Part shown: positions 47,179 through 55,500 of the stretch, piece by piece | How positions within the stretch are numbered: position 1 is the first letter of the stretch | Layout of the letters: the number at the start of each line of letters is the position of its first letter | Source of the DNA: Tepidimonas sediminis | Lineage (GTDB): Bacteria; Pseudomonadota; Gammaproteobacteria; Burkholderiales; Burkholderiaceae_C | Assembly: GCF_007556605.1 (NCBI RefSeq) | Contig: NZ_VJND01000011.1 | Location: 1 to 64,000 of the forward strand | DNA: 64,000 nucleotides | Direction: 5' to 3' | Made by a program: the position numbers and the translations under genes | Notes under the pieces: generated by a model | The model's database searches: none | What the model was told of the DNA's origin: nothing | Seen by the model: only the letters and a program-made list of their open reading frames with translations

Positions 47179-48432
47179 TCACCCCAGACTGAGACCGCCG
47201 CGCGCGACGCGACGGTAGAACCCGAACAGCACCAACGTGGCGCCGAGCAGCACCCCGCCGAGGGCGCACGCCATGCCCCAGTTGACCTCCACGTTGGTGT
47301 ACTGGGCGATGTAGTAGCTCAGCATCTGGTCGCCGGCTCCGCCCAGCAGCGCGGGGGTCACGTAATAACCGATCGACGTGATGAACACCAGCAGACACCC
47401 TGCGGCCACGCCCGGGTAGGTCTGGGGCACGTAGACGCGGAAAAACGCCGCCAGGGGGTGGCTGCCCAGAGAGACGGCGGCGCGCAGGTAGTTCGCGGGC
47501 ACGCTCCTCATCACGCTGTACAGCGGCAGGATCATGAACGGCAGCAGGATGTGCACCATGGCGATGATCACGCCGGTGCGGTTGAACAGCAGCGGCAGCG
47601 GCGCGTCGATGAGGCCCAGGGCCTGCAATCCGCGGTTGATCAGTCCGTTGCTCTGCAGCAGCACGATCCAGGCCGCGATGCGCACCAGTACCGAGGTCCA
47701 GAACGGCAGCAGCACCAGGATCAGCAGCAGGTTGGCACGCCGTTCGGGCAGCGTCGAGAGCCAGAACGCCAACGGGTAGGCCATCAGCAGCGCCACGACC
47801 GTCACGGTGGCGCTGATGGCGAAGGTGCGCAGCAGGATGTCCCCGAAAACCGCCTCTTCCGCGGGCAGCCGCTGCAGATTGCCCTCGACGTCGCGGCGCA
47901 AGTCGATCGCTGCCAGCAGGTAGTCTGGCGTCCAGCGCTGCGTATTCTTGGCAATGGCGCGCCAGTAATCCAGCTCGGCCCAGCGCACGTCGAGCTCCAG
48001 AAGCGCCGCGCGCGCCTTTTCGGGAGGCGGCGGGTCCGTGCGGATGGCGCGATAGGTGCCCATGATCAGCGAGCGCGCCCCGGGCGCCTCGCTGTTGAGC
48101 CGCCGCGCCAGCGCGCCGGCCTGGGCTGTCTCCTCGATCGCGTAAAGGTCGGCCACGATCGCCGCATAGGCGGCATCCGGCGGGGCGTGGTGTCCGTCCC
48201 AGAGCTGCAGGGCACGTGCGGTGGCGGGCAGGGCGTCGGCGACCTCGGGGTTCTCGACGCCGCGCAGCAGCATCGCGGCCAGCGGCACCAAAAAGAACAC
48301 CAGCAGGAACAGAAGCAGCGGGGCGGTCAGGGCCGCCGCGCGCCACTGCTGGCGCCGCTGGGCGCGCCGCAGGCGCCGCACGAGCTCGCGCCCGCCAGCG
48401 GCCGAGACGGCAGGGGTTACTGCGCCGCCCAT
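47179..48432 (-). CDS. potB: Polyamine-type ABC transporter, permease 1
   Basis: A 417-residue permease, longer than E. coli PotB (275) because a periplasmic insert of about 140 residues (55–190) follows the first helix (LLLFLLVFFLVPLAAMLL). The transport core has VTVVALLMAYPLAFWLS, LLILVLLPFWTSVLVRIAAW and the EAA loop VSLGSHPLAAFFRVYVPQTYPG near residue 340. Such long-loop forms are known among proteobacterial opine/polyamine systems. Its start overlaps the binding-protein gene end by 16 bases. Confidence 0.87.
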   Translation of the reverse strand: MGGAVTPAVSAAGGRELVRRLRRAQRRQQWRAAALTAPLLLFLLVFFLVPLAAMLLRGVENPEVADALPATARALQLWDGHHAPPDAAYAAIVADLYAIEETAQAGALARRLNSEAPGARSLIMGTYRAIRTDPPPPEKARAALLELDVRWAELDYWRAIAKNTQRWTPDYLLAAIDLRRDVEGNLQRLPAEEAVFGDILLRTFAISATVTVVALLMAYPLAFWLSTLPERRANLLLILVLLPFWTSVLVRIAAWIVLLQSNGLINRGLQALGLIDAPLPLLFNRTGVIIAMVHILLPFMILPLYSVMRSVPANYLRAAVSLGSHPLAAFFRVYVPQTYPGVAAGCLLVFITSIGYYVTPALLGGAGDQMLSYYIAQYTNVEVNWGMACALGGVLLGATLVLFGFYRRVARGGLSLG

Positions 48433-49460
48433 GCCGCGAAGCGCTTCTCCAGGGCCTCACCCTGGTCGGCCCAGAACTGGATGTTGAAGCGCAGCGCCTC
48501 GCGGCTGTTGGCCGGCGACGTGGGCAGCTGCTCCAGCACCTTCGCATCCAGACGGGCGATCGCCTTCGTGTTGGTGGGGCCGTAGGAGATCAGGCGGGCG
48601 TATTCGGCTTGTGCCTCGGGGGTGCTGGCCAGCGCGATGAACCGGTGGGCCAGATCCCGGTTCGGCGAACCCTTCGGGATGACCCAGTAGTCGAGGTCAT
48701 AGATGCCGCCCGTCCAAGTGATCTTGAGGTTGCGACCTTCGCGCTGGGCCGCGTCGATGCGGCCGTTGTAGGCGGTGGTCATGACGACGTCGCCGGCGAC
48801 GAGGAACTGGGGCGGCTGGGCGCCAGCCTCCCACCACTGGATGTGGGGCTTGAGCTCGGTCAGCTTGCGGAAGGCCCGGTCGGCGCCTTCCTTGGTGGCC
48901 AGTACCTTGTAGACATCGGCCGGCTTGACGCCGTCTGCCATCAGGGCGAACTCCAGGTTGTAGCGAGCCCCCTTGCGCATGCCGCGCTTGCCCGGATATT
49001 TCTTCACGTCCCAGAAATCGGCCCAGCTCTTCGGGGCGTCCTTCAGTCGGTCGCCGTTGTAGGCCAGCACCGTCGACCACACGAACGTACCGACTCCGCA
49101 GTCGTGCACGGCGTCGGGCATGAAGTCGGCCTTGTTGCCGATCTTGGACCAGTCCAGCTTCTCGAACAGCCCCTCGTCGCAGCCGCGGCTGACATCCGGG
49201 CTTTCGACCTCGACCACGTCCCACGTGACACGCCGGGCCTCGACCATGGCCTTGATGCGCGCCTGCTCGCCGTTGTACTCGACGGCAGTCACCCGCACGT
49301 TGGCCGCCTTCTCGAAGGGCTCGATGTAGGCCTTCTTCTGGGCGGCACCGTTGGCACCGCCAAAGTTGACGACCGTCAGCGTGGCCTGTTGCGCGTAGGC
49401 CGTCCAGGCGGTCAGCGCGATGGCAGCGGCGATGGCGGCGGGGATGGCAGCACGTTTCAT
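48417..49460 (-). CDS. Polyamine-type ABC transporter, substrate-binding protein
   Basis: A 347-residue periplasmic binding protein. Signal peptide MKRAAIPAAIAAAIALTAWTAYA, cleaved before QQATLTVVNFGG. The mature protein resembles PotD/PotF: NFGGANGAAQKKAYIEPFEK, VVEVESPDVSRGCDEGLFEKLDW, KSWADFWDVKKYPGKRGMR, and WEAGAQPPQFLVAGDVVMTTAYNGR near residue 215. The ligand could be putrescine, guanidinobutyrate, GABA or a related cation; the operon's enzymes favour one of these. GAGGAGA precedes the ATG. Second gene after potA. Confidence 0.88.
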   Translation of the reverse strand: MKRAAIPAAIAAAIALTAWTAYAQQATLTVVNFGGANGAAQKKAYIEPFEKAANVRVTAVEYNGEQARIKAMVEARRVTWDVVEVESPDVSRGCDEGLFEKLDWSKIGNKADFMPDAVHDCGVGTFVWSTVLAYNGDRLKDAPKSWADFWDVKKYPGKRGMRKGARYNLEFALMADGVKPADVYKVLATKEGADRAFRKLTELKPHIQWWEAGAQPPQFLVAGDVVMTTAYNGRIDAAQREGRNLKITWTGGIYDLDYWVIPKGSPNRDLAHRFIALASTPEAQAEYARLISYGPTNTKAIARLDAKVLEQLPTSPANSREALRFNIQFWADQGEALEKRFAAWAAQ

Positions 49461-49488
49461 CGGGGATCTCCTCTGGTGGTGGAAGACG

Positions 49489-50565
49489 TCATCGGTAGGC
49501 GCGCAGGTGTTGCGCGGGCAGGTGCAGCCGTATCGGCTGCCCGGGCTGGACGGGAGCGGCAACCAGCGGCCGCTTGACCGTGATTTCATGTTGCGCATGG
49601 CGGCACCGCAGCCTGACGTGGTCGCCGAAATAGATCACGTCCTCGACCGTGGCCATCAGGACGTTGTCGCTGGCGGTCTCGTCGTCGGCCAGCACGCCGA
49701 TGCGCTCCGGGCGAATGCAGCAGGTCACCGGGGTGCCGGGGCCGGCGGCGTTGACGTTGAGCGCGGTCAGGCGGACGCCGCCGCCGACATCGACAATCAC
49801 ACCTCCCTCCCGCGCGGCAGCCACCGTGCCGGGCAGGTTGGTGCTGTCGCCGACGAAGGTGGCGACGAAGCGGTTGACGGGGGTCTCGTAGAGGCGTTCG
49901 ACCGGGTCGATCTGCTGGATGATGCCGTCGTTGAACACGGCCACCCGATCGGACATCGTCAGGGCCTCGGACTGGTCGTGTGTCACGTAGACGAACGTCA
50001 GGCCGAGGCGGCGGTGCAGGGCCTTGAGTTCCAGCTGCATATGTTCACGCAGCTGCTTGTCCAGCGCCCCGAGCGGTTCGTCCATCAGCACCAGCTGCGG
50101 GTCGAACACCAGCGCCCGCGCCAGCGCGACGCGTTGGCGCTGCCCCCCTGACAGCTGCGCCGGGTACCGGTCGGCCAAGGCCACCATCTGCACCATGTCC
50201 AGCGCGCGCCGGATCCGTCGCTCCCGTTCGGCGCGGTCGAGGCGACGCACCGTCAGCGGATAAGCGATGTTTTCCGCCACCGTCATGTGCGGAAACAGCG
50301 CATAGTCCTGAAACACCATGCCGAAGTGGCGCTTGTGTGGCGGGGTGTGGGTGATGTCGCGCTCGCGCAGCAGGATGCGGCCTGCCGTCGGCGTCTCGAA
50401 GCCCGCCAGCATCATCAGCGTGGTGGTCTTGCCCGATCCGGATGGTCCGAGCAGCGAGATGAACTCCCCAGTCTCGATCGTCAGGTGCAGGTCGCGCACG
50501 ACGAGATGTTTGCCGTCGTAGGTCTTCTGGACGGCGTCGAAGGTGACGAGGGGGTTGGCGGCCAT
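49489..50565 (-). CDS. potA: Polyamine-type ABC transporter, ATP-binding protein
   Basis: A 358-residue ATPase: Walker A LLGPSGSGKTTTLMMLAG near residue 38, Q-loop VFQDYALFPHMTVAENIAYPL, signature QLSGGQRQRVALARALVF near 133, Walker B LVLMDEPLGALD, switch His in YVTHDQSEAL, and a C-terminal TOBE domain (about 280–358: TCCIRPERIGVL). ATG 50565 is the start: an in-frame GTG at 50592 would lie inside the predicted -10. First gene of the pot–ureohydrolase operon. Confidence 0.92.
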   Translation of the reverse strand: MAANPLVTFDAVQKTYDGKHLVVRDLHLTIETGEFISLLGPSGSGKTTTLMMLAGFETPTAGRILLRERDITHTPPHKRHFGMVFQDYALFPHMTVAENIAYPLTVRRLDRAERERRIRRALDMVQMVALADRYPAQLSGGQRQRVALARALVFDPQLVLMDEPLGALDKQLREHMQLELKALHRRLGLTFVYVTHDQSEALTMSDRVAVFNDGIIQQIDPVERLYETPVNRFVATFVGDSTNLPGTVAAAREGGVIVDVGGGVRLTALNVNAAGPGTPVTCCIRPERIGVLADDETASDNVLMATVEDVIYFGDHVRLRCRHAQHEITVKRPLVAAPVQPGQPIRLHLPAQHLRAYR

Positions 50566-50590
50566 AGGGCTGGGCAGGACGATGAACGGC

Positions 50591-50625
50591 ACTCTAGCCT
50601 ACGGCGGTGCATTCGGCCGGTACAG
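50591..50625 (-). promoter_or_regulatory. potA: potA promoter with CTGTACC box
   Basis: On the minus strand CTGTACC (50619–50625) is followed after 22 bases by TAGAGT (50591–50596), a candidate -10 for a start near 50583, about 18 bases before the potA ATG. Box and spacing equal those before gabD. Confidence 0.6.
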
Positions 50626-50643
50626 TTGGCACCGCCCCGCGTG

Positions 50644-50673
50644 GGCGCTGTACCGCCGCGCAGGCCGGTACAT
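50644..50673. promoter_or_regulatory. MocR-type operator upstream of potA
   Basis: CTGTACC (50648–50654) and GGTACAT (50667–50673), inverted and 12 bases apart, embedded in GGCGCTGTACCGCC…GGCCGGTACATGG. It is nearly identical, with the same 12-base gap, to the site over the MocR gene start (56912–56941). It lies 20–50 bases upstream of the potA promoter box. Confidence 0.65.
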
Positions 50674-50763
50674 GGATTCCCGGGGGGCTGCGACGGTGCA
50701 TCCGGCACCTCCATGGGGACGTGCGATGCGCCAACATGGGGATATCCTGCTGCACGGATGGCT

Positions 50764-51936
50764 TCATTCCCACGCCGCCGGCGCCGTGCCCAACCCCGGC
50801 GGCGGCAGCTCCGCCATGGGCCGCGCGCCGTCGAAGCGCACCGGATGCGCCACCATCGGCGGGCGGTCCTGTCGGGCCGGCAGCACGAGGCCGCGCGCCA
50901 AGGTGTGCGGATGCGCCATCACTTGGGCGAGGTCGTGGATGGGGGCGCACGGCACGCCGGCGGCTTCCAGCGCCTGCGCCCAGTCGCCGGTGGGGCGCGT
51001 GCGCAGCCAGTCGGCGATGCGCGGCACCAGTTCGCCGCGGTGCTGCACGCGCGCGGGGTTGGTGGCGTAGCGCGGGTCGCGCGCCACTTCCGGGTGACCT
51101 GCCACCTCGCAGAAGCGGGCGAACTGCGCGTCGTTGCCGACCGCCAGCACCAGGTGCCCGTCGGCGGTGGCAAACGCCTGGTATGGCACGATGTTGGGGT
51201 GGGCGTTGCCCAGGCGCCGGGGCGTGGCGCCGCCGATCAGCTGGTTGGCCGCCTGGTTGGCCAGCATCGCCACCGCGACGTCGAACAGCGCCACGTCCAG
51301 CACGCGGCCGCGGCCGGTGCGGGCGCGTTCGTGCAGGGCGGCCAGGATCGCCGTGGCGGCGTAGAGGCCGGTCATCAGATCGATCACCGCCACGCCGACC
51401 TTCAGCGGCTCGCCGTCGGGCTCGCCGGTGATGCTCATCAGGCCGGCCTCGGCCTGGATGGCGAAGTCGTAGCCGGGCTTGGACGCCAGCGGCCCGCTCT
51501 GGCCGTAGCCGGTGATGGAGCAGTAGATCAGGCGCGGGTTCAGGCGCGTGAGGCTTGCGGCATCCAGTCCAACCTTGGCCAGCTGGCCGACCTTGTAGTT
51601 TTCCAGCAGCACGTCGGCCTGGGCGGCCAGCTGCCGCACCTGCGCGATGCCGTCGGGGTGGGTGAGATCCAGCGCCACCGAGCGCTTGCCGCGGTTGGCG
51701 CAGATGAAGTAGGCGGACTGGCGCGCTGCGCCCTCGCCCCACCACGGCGGGCCCCAGGCGCGGGTGTCGTCGCCGCCGCCGGGTCGCTCGACCTTGAGCA
51801 CGTCGGCGCCGTAGTCGGCCAGGATCTGGCTGGCCCACGGGCCGGCCAGCACGCGCGACAGGTCCAGCACCCGCACGCCCTCGAGCGGCCGGGGCGGGGC
51901 CGGGGCGGCGGAGGGGGGTGGGGTGGAGGCATCCAT
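50764..51936 (-). CDS. CaiB/BaiF family CoA-transferase, likely glutarate CoA-transferase
   Basis: A 390-residue class III CoA-transferase: [20 protein letters not shown] near residue 18, [40 protein letters not shown] with the catalytic region containing Asp near 170 ([11 protein letters not shown]), and the C-terminal [10 protein letters not shown]. It sits 14 bases after gcdH on the same strand, so it probably activates glutarate to glutaryl-CoA with succinyl-CoA as donor. Other dicarboxylates are possible for this family. Confidence 0.85.
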   Translation of the reverse strand: MDASTPPPSAAPAPPRPLEGVRVLDLSRVLAGPWASQILADYGADVLKVERPGGGDDTRAWGPPWWGEGAARQSAYFICANRGKRSVALDLTHPDGIAQVRQLAAQADVLLENYKVGQLAKVGLDAASLTRLNPRLIYCSITGYGQSGPLASKPGYDFAIQAEAGLMSITGEPDGEPLKVGVAVIDLMTGLYAATAILAALHERARTGRGRVLDVALFDVAVAMLANQAANQLIGGATPRRLGNAHPNIVPYQAFATADGHLVLAVGNDAQFARFCEVAGHPEVARDPRYATNPARVQHRGELVPRIADWLRTRPTGDWAQALEAAGVPCAPIHDLAQVMAHPHTLARGLVLPARQDRPPMVAHPVRFDGARPMAELPPPGLGTAPAAWE

Positions 51937-51950
51937 CGGCGGCCCCCTTT

Positions 51951-53138
51951 TCAGTTGGCGAACGCCGCGATGCCGGTGATGGCACGGCCCAGGATCAGCG
52001 CGTGGATGTCGTGCGTGCCTTCGTAGGTGTTGACGACCTCCAGGTTGACCAGGTGGCGCGCCACGCCGTATTCGTCGCTGATGCCGTTGCCGCCCATCAT
52101 GTCGCGCGCCATGCGGGCGATCTCCAGCGCCTTGCCGCAGCTGTTGCGCTTGCACACGCTGGTGAGCTCCACCGGCGCGCGCCCCTCGTCCTTGAGCCGC
52201 CCCAGCCGCAGGCACGCCTGCAGGCCGATGCCGATCTCGGTCAGCATGTCGGCGAGCTTCTTCTGGATCAGCTGGTTGGCCGCCAGCGGCCGGCCGAACT
52301 GGCGCCGATCCAGCACATACTGGCGCGCGCGCAGGTAGCAGTCTTCCGCCGCGCCGAGCGCCCCCCAGGCGATGCCGTAGCGCGCGCTGTTGAGGCAGGT
52401 GAAGGGGCCCTTGAGACCGCGGATCTCGGGGAAGGCGTTCTCCTCAGGGCAGAAGACGTCGTCCATGACGATCTCGCCGGTGATGGAGGTGCGCAAGCCC
52501 ACCTTGCCGTGGATGGCCGGGGCCGACAGGCCTGCCCAGCCCTTTTCCAGCACGAAGCCGCGGATCTGACCCTCGTCGTCCTTGGCCCAGACGACGAACA
52601 CGTCGGCGATCGGCGCGTTGGTGATCCACATCTTGGCGCCGCTCAGGCGCCAGCCCCCCGGCACCTTGCGCGCGCGCGTGGTCATGCTGCCCGGGTCGGA
52701 GCCGTGGTTGGGCTCCGTGAGGCCGAAGCACCCCACCCACTCGCCGCGGGCGAGCTTGGGCAGGTATTTCTGCCGCTGCGCCTCGGTGCCGAATTCGAAG
52801 ATCGGCACCATCACCAGCGAGCTCTGCACGCTCATCATGCTGCGGTAGCCGCTGTCGACGCGCTCGACCTCGCGCGCGATCAGGCCGTAGCTGACGTAGT
52901 TCAGGCCGGCGCCACCGTACTGCTCGGGGATGGTGGGGCCGAGCAGCCCCAGCTCGCCCATCTCGTGGAAGATCGCGCGGTCGGTCTGCTCATGCCGGAA
53001 GGCCTGCTGCACGCGCGGCAGCAGCTTGTCCTGACAGTAGGCGCGCGCGGCGTCGCGCACGGCGCGCTCCTCCGGCAGCAGCTGGTCGTCGAGGAAGAAC
53101 GGGTCGGCCCAGTCGAAGGCGGTCTTGGTCGGTTTCAT
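51951..53138 (-). CDS. gcdH: Glutaryl-CoA dehydrogenase
   Basis: FAD enzyme that oxidises and decarboxylates glutaryl-CoA to crotonyl-CoA in lysine, tryptophan and glutarate breakdown. The 395-residue acyl-CoA dehydrogenase has [19 protein letters not shown] near residue 65, [17 protein letters not shown] near 130, the Arg-containing [17 protein letters not shown], and the catalytic Glu in [20 protein letters not shown] near 370. Length equals that of characterised GcdH. ATG 53138 starts [14 protein letters not shown]. Operon gcdH–CoA-transferase, divergent from a LysR gene. Confidence 0.95.
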   Translation of the reverse strand: MKPTKTAFDWADPFFLDDQLLPEERAVRDAARAYCQDKLLPRVQQAFRHEQTDRAIFHEMGELGLLGPTIPEQYGGAGLNYVSYGLIAREVERVDSGYRSMMSVQSSLVMVPIFEFGTEAQRQKYLPKLARGEWVGCFGLTEPNHGSDPGSMTTRARKVPGGWRLSGAKMWITNAPIADVFVVWAKDDEGQIRGFVLEKGWAGLSAPAIHGKVGLRTSITGEIVMDDVFCPEENAFPEIRGLKGPFTCLNSARYGIAWGALGAAEDCYLRARQYVLDRRQFGRPLAANQLIQKKLADMLTEIGIGLQACLRLGRLKDEGRAPVELTSVCKRNSCGKALEIARMARDMMGGNGISDEYGVARHLVNLEVVNTYEGTHDIHALILGRAITGIAAFAN

Positions 53139-53288
53139 GGTACGGGTGTGGGGAATCGGGCAGGTGGGGTGGCGCCCTTGGCACGCTGGCTTCAGGTATG
53201 CCGCGACGGAATCGTAGGGCGATGAGTGCTCCACGGCAAACGATTTTTTCTGGTGCTGATATGAGTTTTTCGTATATCTTATGCGCGG

Positions 53289-53317
53289 CAGTCATAAAAT
53301 ATAACTGTCAGTCATAT
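53289..53317. promoter_or_regulatory. CAGTCATA direct repeats and dyad in the gcdH–lysR spacer
   Basis: CAGTCATA occurs at 53289–53296 and 53309–53316, exactly 20 bases apart; the second copy is part of ATATaACTG-T-CAGTcATAT (53299–53317), a near-palindrome. The spacer 53139–53331 is strikingly A+T-rich against its surroundings and holds several -10-like hexamers in both directions. Likely LysR-protein binding region; no single promoter can be fixed by eye. Confidence 0.5.
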
Positions 53318-53331
53318 TTTTCGCTTGATCC

Positions 53332-54249
53332 ATGCGCCGCCGCCTTCCCACCCTGCAGGCCCTGCAATGCTTCGAGGCCGCCGCACGCCACCAGAGCTTT
53401 TCGCGCGCGGCGCAGGAGCTGGCGCTGACGCAGGGGGCGGTGTCACGCCAGGTGGCGGGGCTGGAGGGCATGCTCGGCGTCAAGCTGTTTCGCCGCACGC
53501 AGCACGGCATGGCCCTGACCCCGGCGGGGGCGGATTACGCGCGGCAGGTCCGCCTGCGACTGGAGGCGCTGGAGCGCGACACGGTCGACCTGATGGCCCG
53601 CCGCGGTCAGGGTGACAGCGTCACGCTGGCCACCGTGCCGACGTTTGCCACGCGCTGGCTGATTCCGCGCCTGCCGCGGCTGGCGGCGCGCCACCCGCAG
53701 CTGCTGGTGCACCTGGAGACGCGCACGCGCCCGTTCCTGTTCCTCGACAGCGGACTGGAGGCGGCGCTGTGGGCCGGCACGCCCGCGCAGCTGCGCCAAT
53801 GGGCCGGCACGCGTGCCACGCGCCTGCTGGACGAGGAGGTGCTGCCGGTGTGCAGCCCGCGGCTGCTGCCCCACGGGCAGCCGGTGCCGCCGCAGGAACT
53901 GGTCGGCCTGCCGTTGCTGCAGCAGTCCACCCGGCCCGACGCCTGGCGGCGCTGGTTCGAGGCGCAGGGTGTGGAGGCGCCGCACGCGATGGCCGGGCCG
54001 CGCTACGAGCTGTTCTCCATGCAGGCCGCAGCGGCCATCGCCGGGCTGGGCGTGGCGCTGATGCCGACCCTGCTGGTGCAGCAGGAGCTGGCCCGCGGCG
54101 AGCTGGTGGTGGCGTGCGCCGCGCCGCTGCGCGGCGAGCGCGCCTACTACCTGGTGCAACCCGACGGGCCCGAGCGCGAGGCGCTGGCGCGCCTGCGCGC
54201 GTGGCTGGTGGAGGAGTGCGCCGCCGCGGCCCGCTCGCCGCCGGGGTGA
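53332..54249 (+). CDS. LysR family transcriptional regulator
   Basis: A 305-residue regulator with an N-terminal winged helix-turn-helix (TLQALQCFEAAARHQSFSRAAQELALTQGAVSRQVAGLE, residues about 7–45, shown here in parts) and a C-terminal inducer domain (about 90–300: LATVPTFATRWLIPRLPRL, VCSPRLLPHG, SMQAAAAIAGLGVALMPTLL). The GcvA-like subgroup has this style. Its divergence from gcdH suggests control of glutarate genes (GcdR-like). ATG 53332 follows GCTTGATCC, so the ribosome-binding site is weak. Confidence 0.9.
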   Translation: MRRRLPTLQALQCFEAAARHQSFSRAAQELALTQGAVSRQVAGLEGMLGVKLFRRTQHGMALTPAGADYARQVRLRLEALERDTVDLMARRGQGDSVTLATVPTFATRWLIPRLPRLAARHPQLLVHLETRTRPFLFLDSGLEAALWAGTPAQLRQWAGTRATRLLDEEVLPVCSPRLLPHGQPVPPQELVGLPLLQQSTRPDAWRRWFEAQGVEAPHAMAGPRYELFSMQAAAAIAGLGVALMPTLLVQQELARGELVVACAAPLRGERAYYLVQPDGPEREALARLRAWLVEECAAAARSPPG

Positions 54250-54252
54250 GTC

Positions 54253-54299
54253 ATCATCCTTGCAAATCTGGAGTTGTGCTCCATAATTGCAAGGATGAT
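54253..54299. repeat. 13-bp inverted repeat spanning the start codon of the DUF4143 ATPase gene
   Basis: ATCATCCTTGCAA (54253–54265) and TTGCAAGGATGAT (54287–54299) are exact inverted copies. Inside them TGGAG (54269–54273) pairs with CTCCA (54279–54283) around loop TTGTG. The right arm contains the ATG (54295–54297) and the AAGG of the ATPase gene, so an RNA hairpin would hide its start. No target-site duplication is seen. Confidence 0.6.
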
Positions 54300-55473
54300 C
54301 GAGCGACGGCTGTTGCGTGAAGTGTTGTTGGCGCTGGATGAGGCCCCGGCGGTGGCCTTGCTGGGGCCACGGCAGGCGGGCAAAACCACCTTGGCGCTGG
54401 AAGTGGCGGCGCGCCGACCGGCGGTGTATCTCGATTTGGAGTCGGAGGTCGATCGGGCCAAGCTGAGCGATCCGGCGCTCTACCTGTCGGCTCACGAGGA
54501 CAAGTTGGTCATTCTGGATGAGGTGCAACGTACTCCCGAGCTGTTTCGCACGCTGCGCGGTCTGATCGATCAGGGGCGACGCCGGGGCCAAGGGACGGGA
54601 CGCTTTCTGGTGTTGGGCTCGGCCTCGATCGAGCTGCTTCGGCAATCCAGCGAGTCGCTGGCCGGGCGGATCCGCTACCTGGAACTCGGGCCGCTGGACG
54701 CAGGGGAGGTGGGATCAGGGCGGTTGCAAGCCCTTTGGCTGCGTGGGGGCTTTCCCTTGAGCCTGTTGGCTGCCTCCGATGCGGCCAGCCTGCGCTGGCG
54801 GCTTGACTTTATTCGCACCTACCTGGAGCGCGACATCCCGCAGCTGGGCCCGCGCATTCCGGCGGAGACCCTGCGCCGTTTCTGGACCATGCTGGCCCAC
54901 CAGCAAGGGGCTTTGCTCAACGCGGCCGCGTTGGCGCGCGCCTTGGCGGTCGATGGCAAGACCGTGGCGCGCTACCTCGACCTGCTGGTGGATCTGCTGC
55001 TGGTGCGGCGGCTGCCGCCGTGGTCGCACAACGTGGGCAAGCGGCTGGTCAAGTCACCCAAGGTGTATGTGCGCGACAGCGGGTTGGTGCACGCGCTGCT
55101 GGGCATTGCCGACCACGAGGCGCTGCTGGCGCACCCCGTGGCCGGGGCGAGTTGGGAGGGCATGGTCATCGAGTCCCTGTTGGCGGCCGCCCCCGCGGGC
55201 ACGCAGGCGTCGTTTTTCCGCACCGCGGCGGGGGCGGAAATCGACTTGCTGCTGGAGCTGCCAGGCCATGCAGCGCCATGGGCTGTTGAAATCAAGCGAA
55301 GTTCGGCGCCGAAACTGGAGCGAGGGTTTTATGCCGGACTGCAGGCCGTGCAACCCGAGCGGGCCTGGGTGGTGTATGCCGGAAGCGAGCGCTTCGCGCT
55401 GGCCCCGGGCGTGGAGGCGATGCCGCTGCCCGAAGCCGTGCGGCTGTTGGCTGACCGTGACCCGGGCGAATGA
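54295..55473 (+). CDS. ATPase with DUF4143 domain
   Basis: A 392-residue P-loop protein: MIERRLLREVLLALDEAPAV, Walker A LLGPRQAGKTTLALEVA near residue 22, Walker B KLVILDEVQRTPELFRTLRG near 72, sensor FLVLGSASIELLRQSSESLAGR, and C-terminal DUF4143 (about 195–360) with SPKVYVRDSGLVHALLG, WEGMVIESLL, and FFRTAAGAEIDLLLEL plus VEIKRSS, a PD-(D/E)XK-like arrangement. Function unknown. Its codon use (many TTG, GTT) and lower G+C differ from neighbours, hinting at recent transfer. Unusual start inside a long inverted repeat. Confidence 0.88.
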   Translation: MIERRLLREVLLALDEAPAVALLGPRQAGKTTLALEVAARRPAVYLDLESEVDRAKLSDPALYLSAHEDKLVILDEVQRTPELFRTLRGLIDQGRRRGQGTGRFLVLGSASIELLRQSSESLAGRIRYLELGPLDAGEVGSGRLQALWLRGGFPLSLLAASDAASLRWRLDFIRTYLERDIPQLGPRIPAETLRRFWTMLAHQQGALLNAAALARALAVDGKTVARYLDLLVDLLLVRRLPPWSHNVGKRLVKSPKVYVRDSGLVHALLGIADHEALLAHPVAGASWEGMVIESLLAAAPAGTQASFFRTAAGAEIDLLLELPGHAAPWAVEIKRSSAPKLERGFYAGLQAVQPERAWVVYAGSERFALAPGVEAMPLPEAVRLLADRDPGE

Positions 55474-55500
55474 CCCAGCCCTCGCGCCAGGACGTGTTGT

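Noticed and set aside
50764-51936. Carnitine CoA-transferase (CaiB) as the specific function
   Set aside because: No other carnitine genes; adjacency to gcdH favours glutarate activation.
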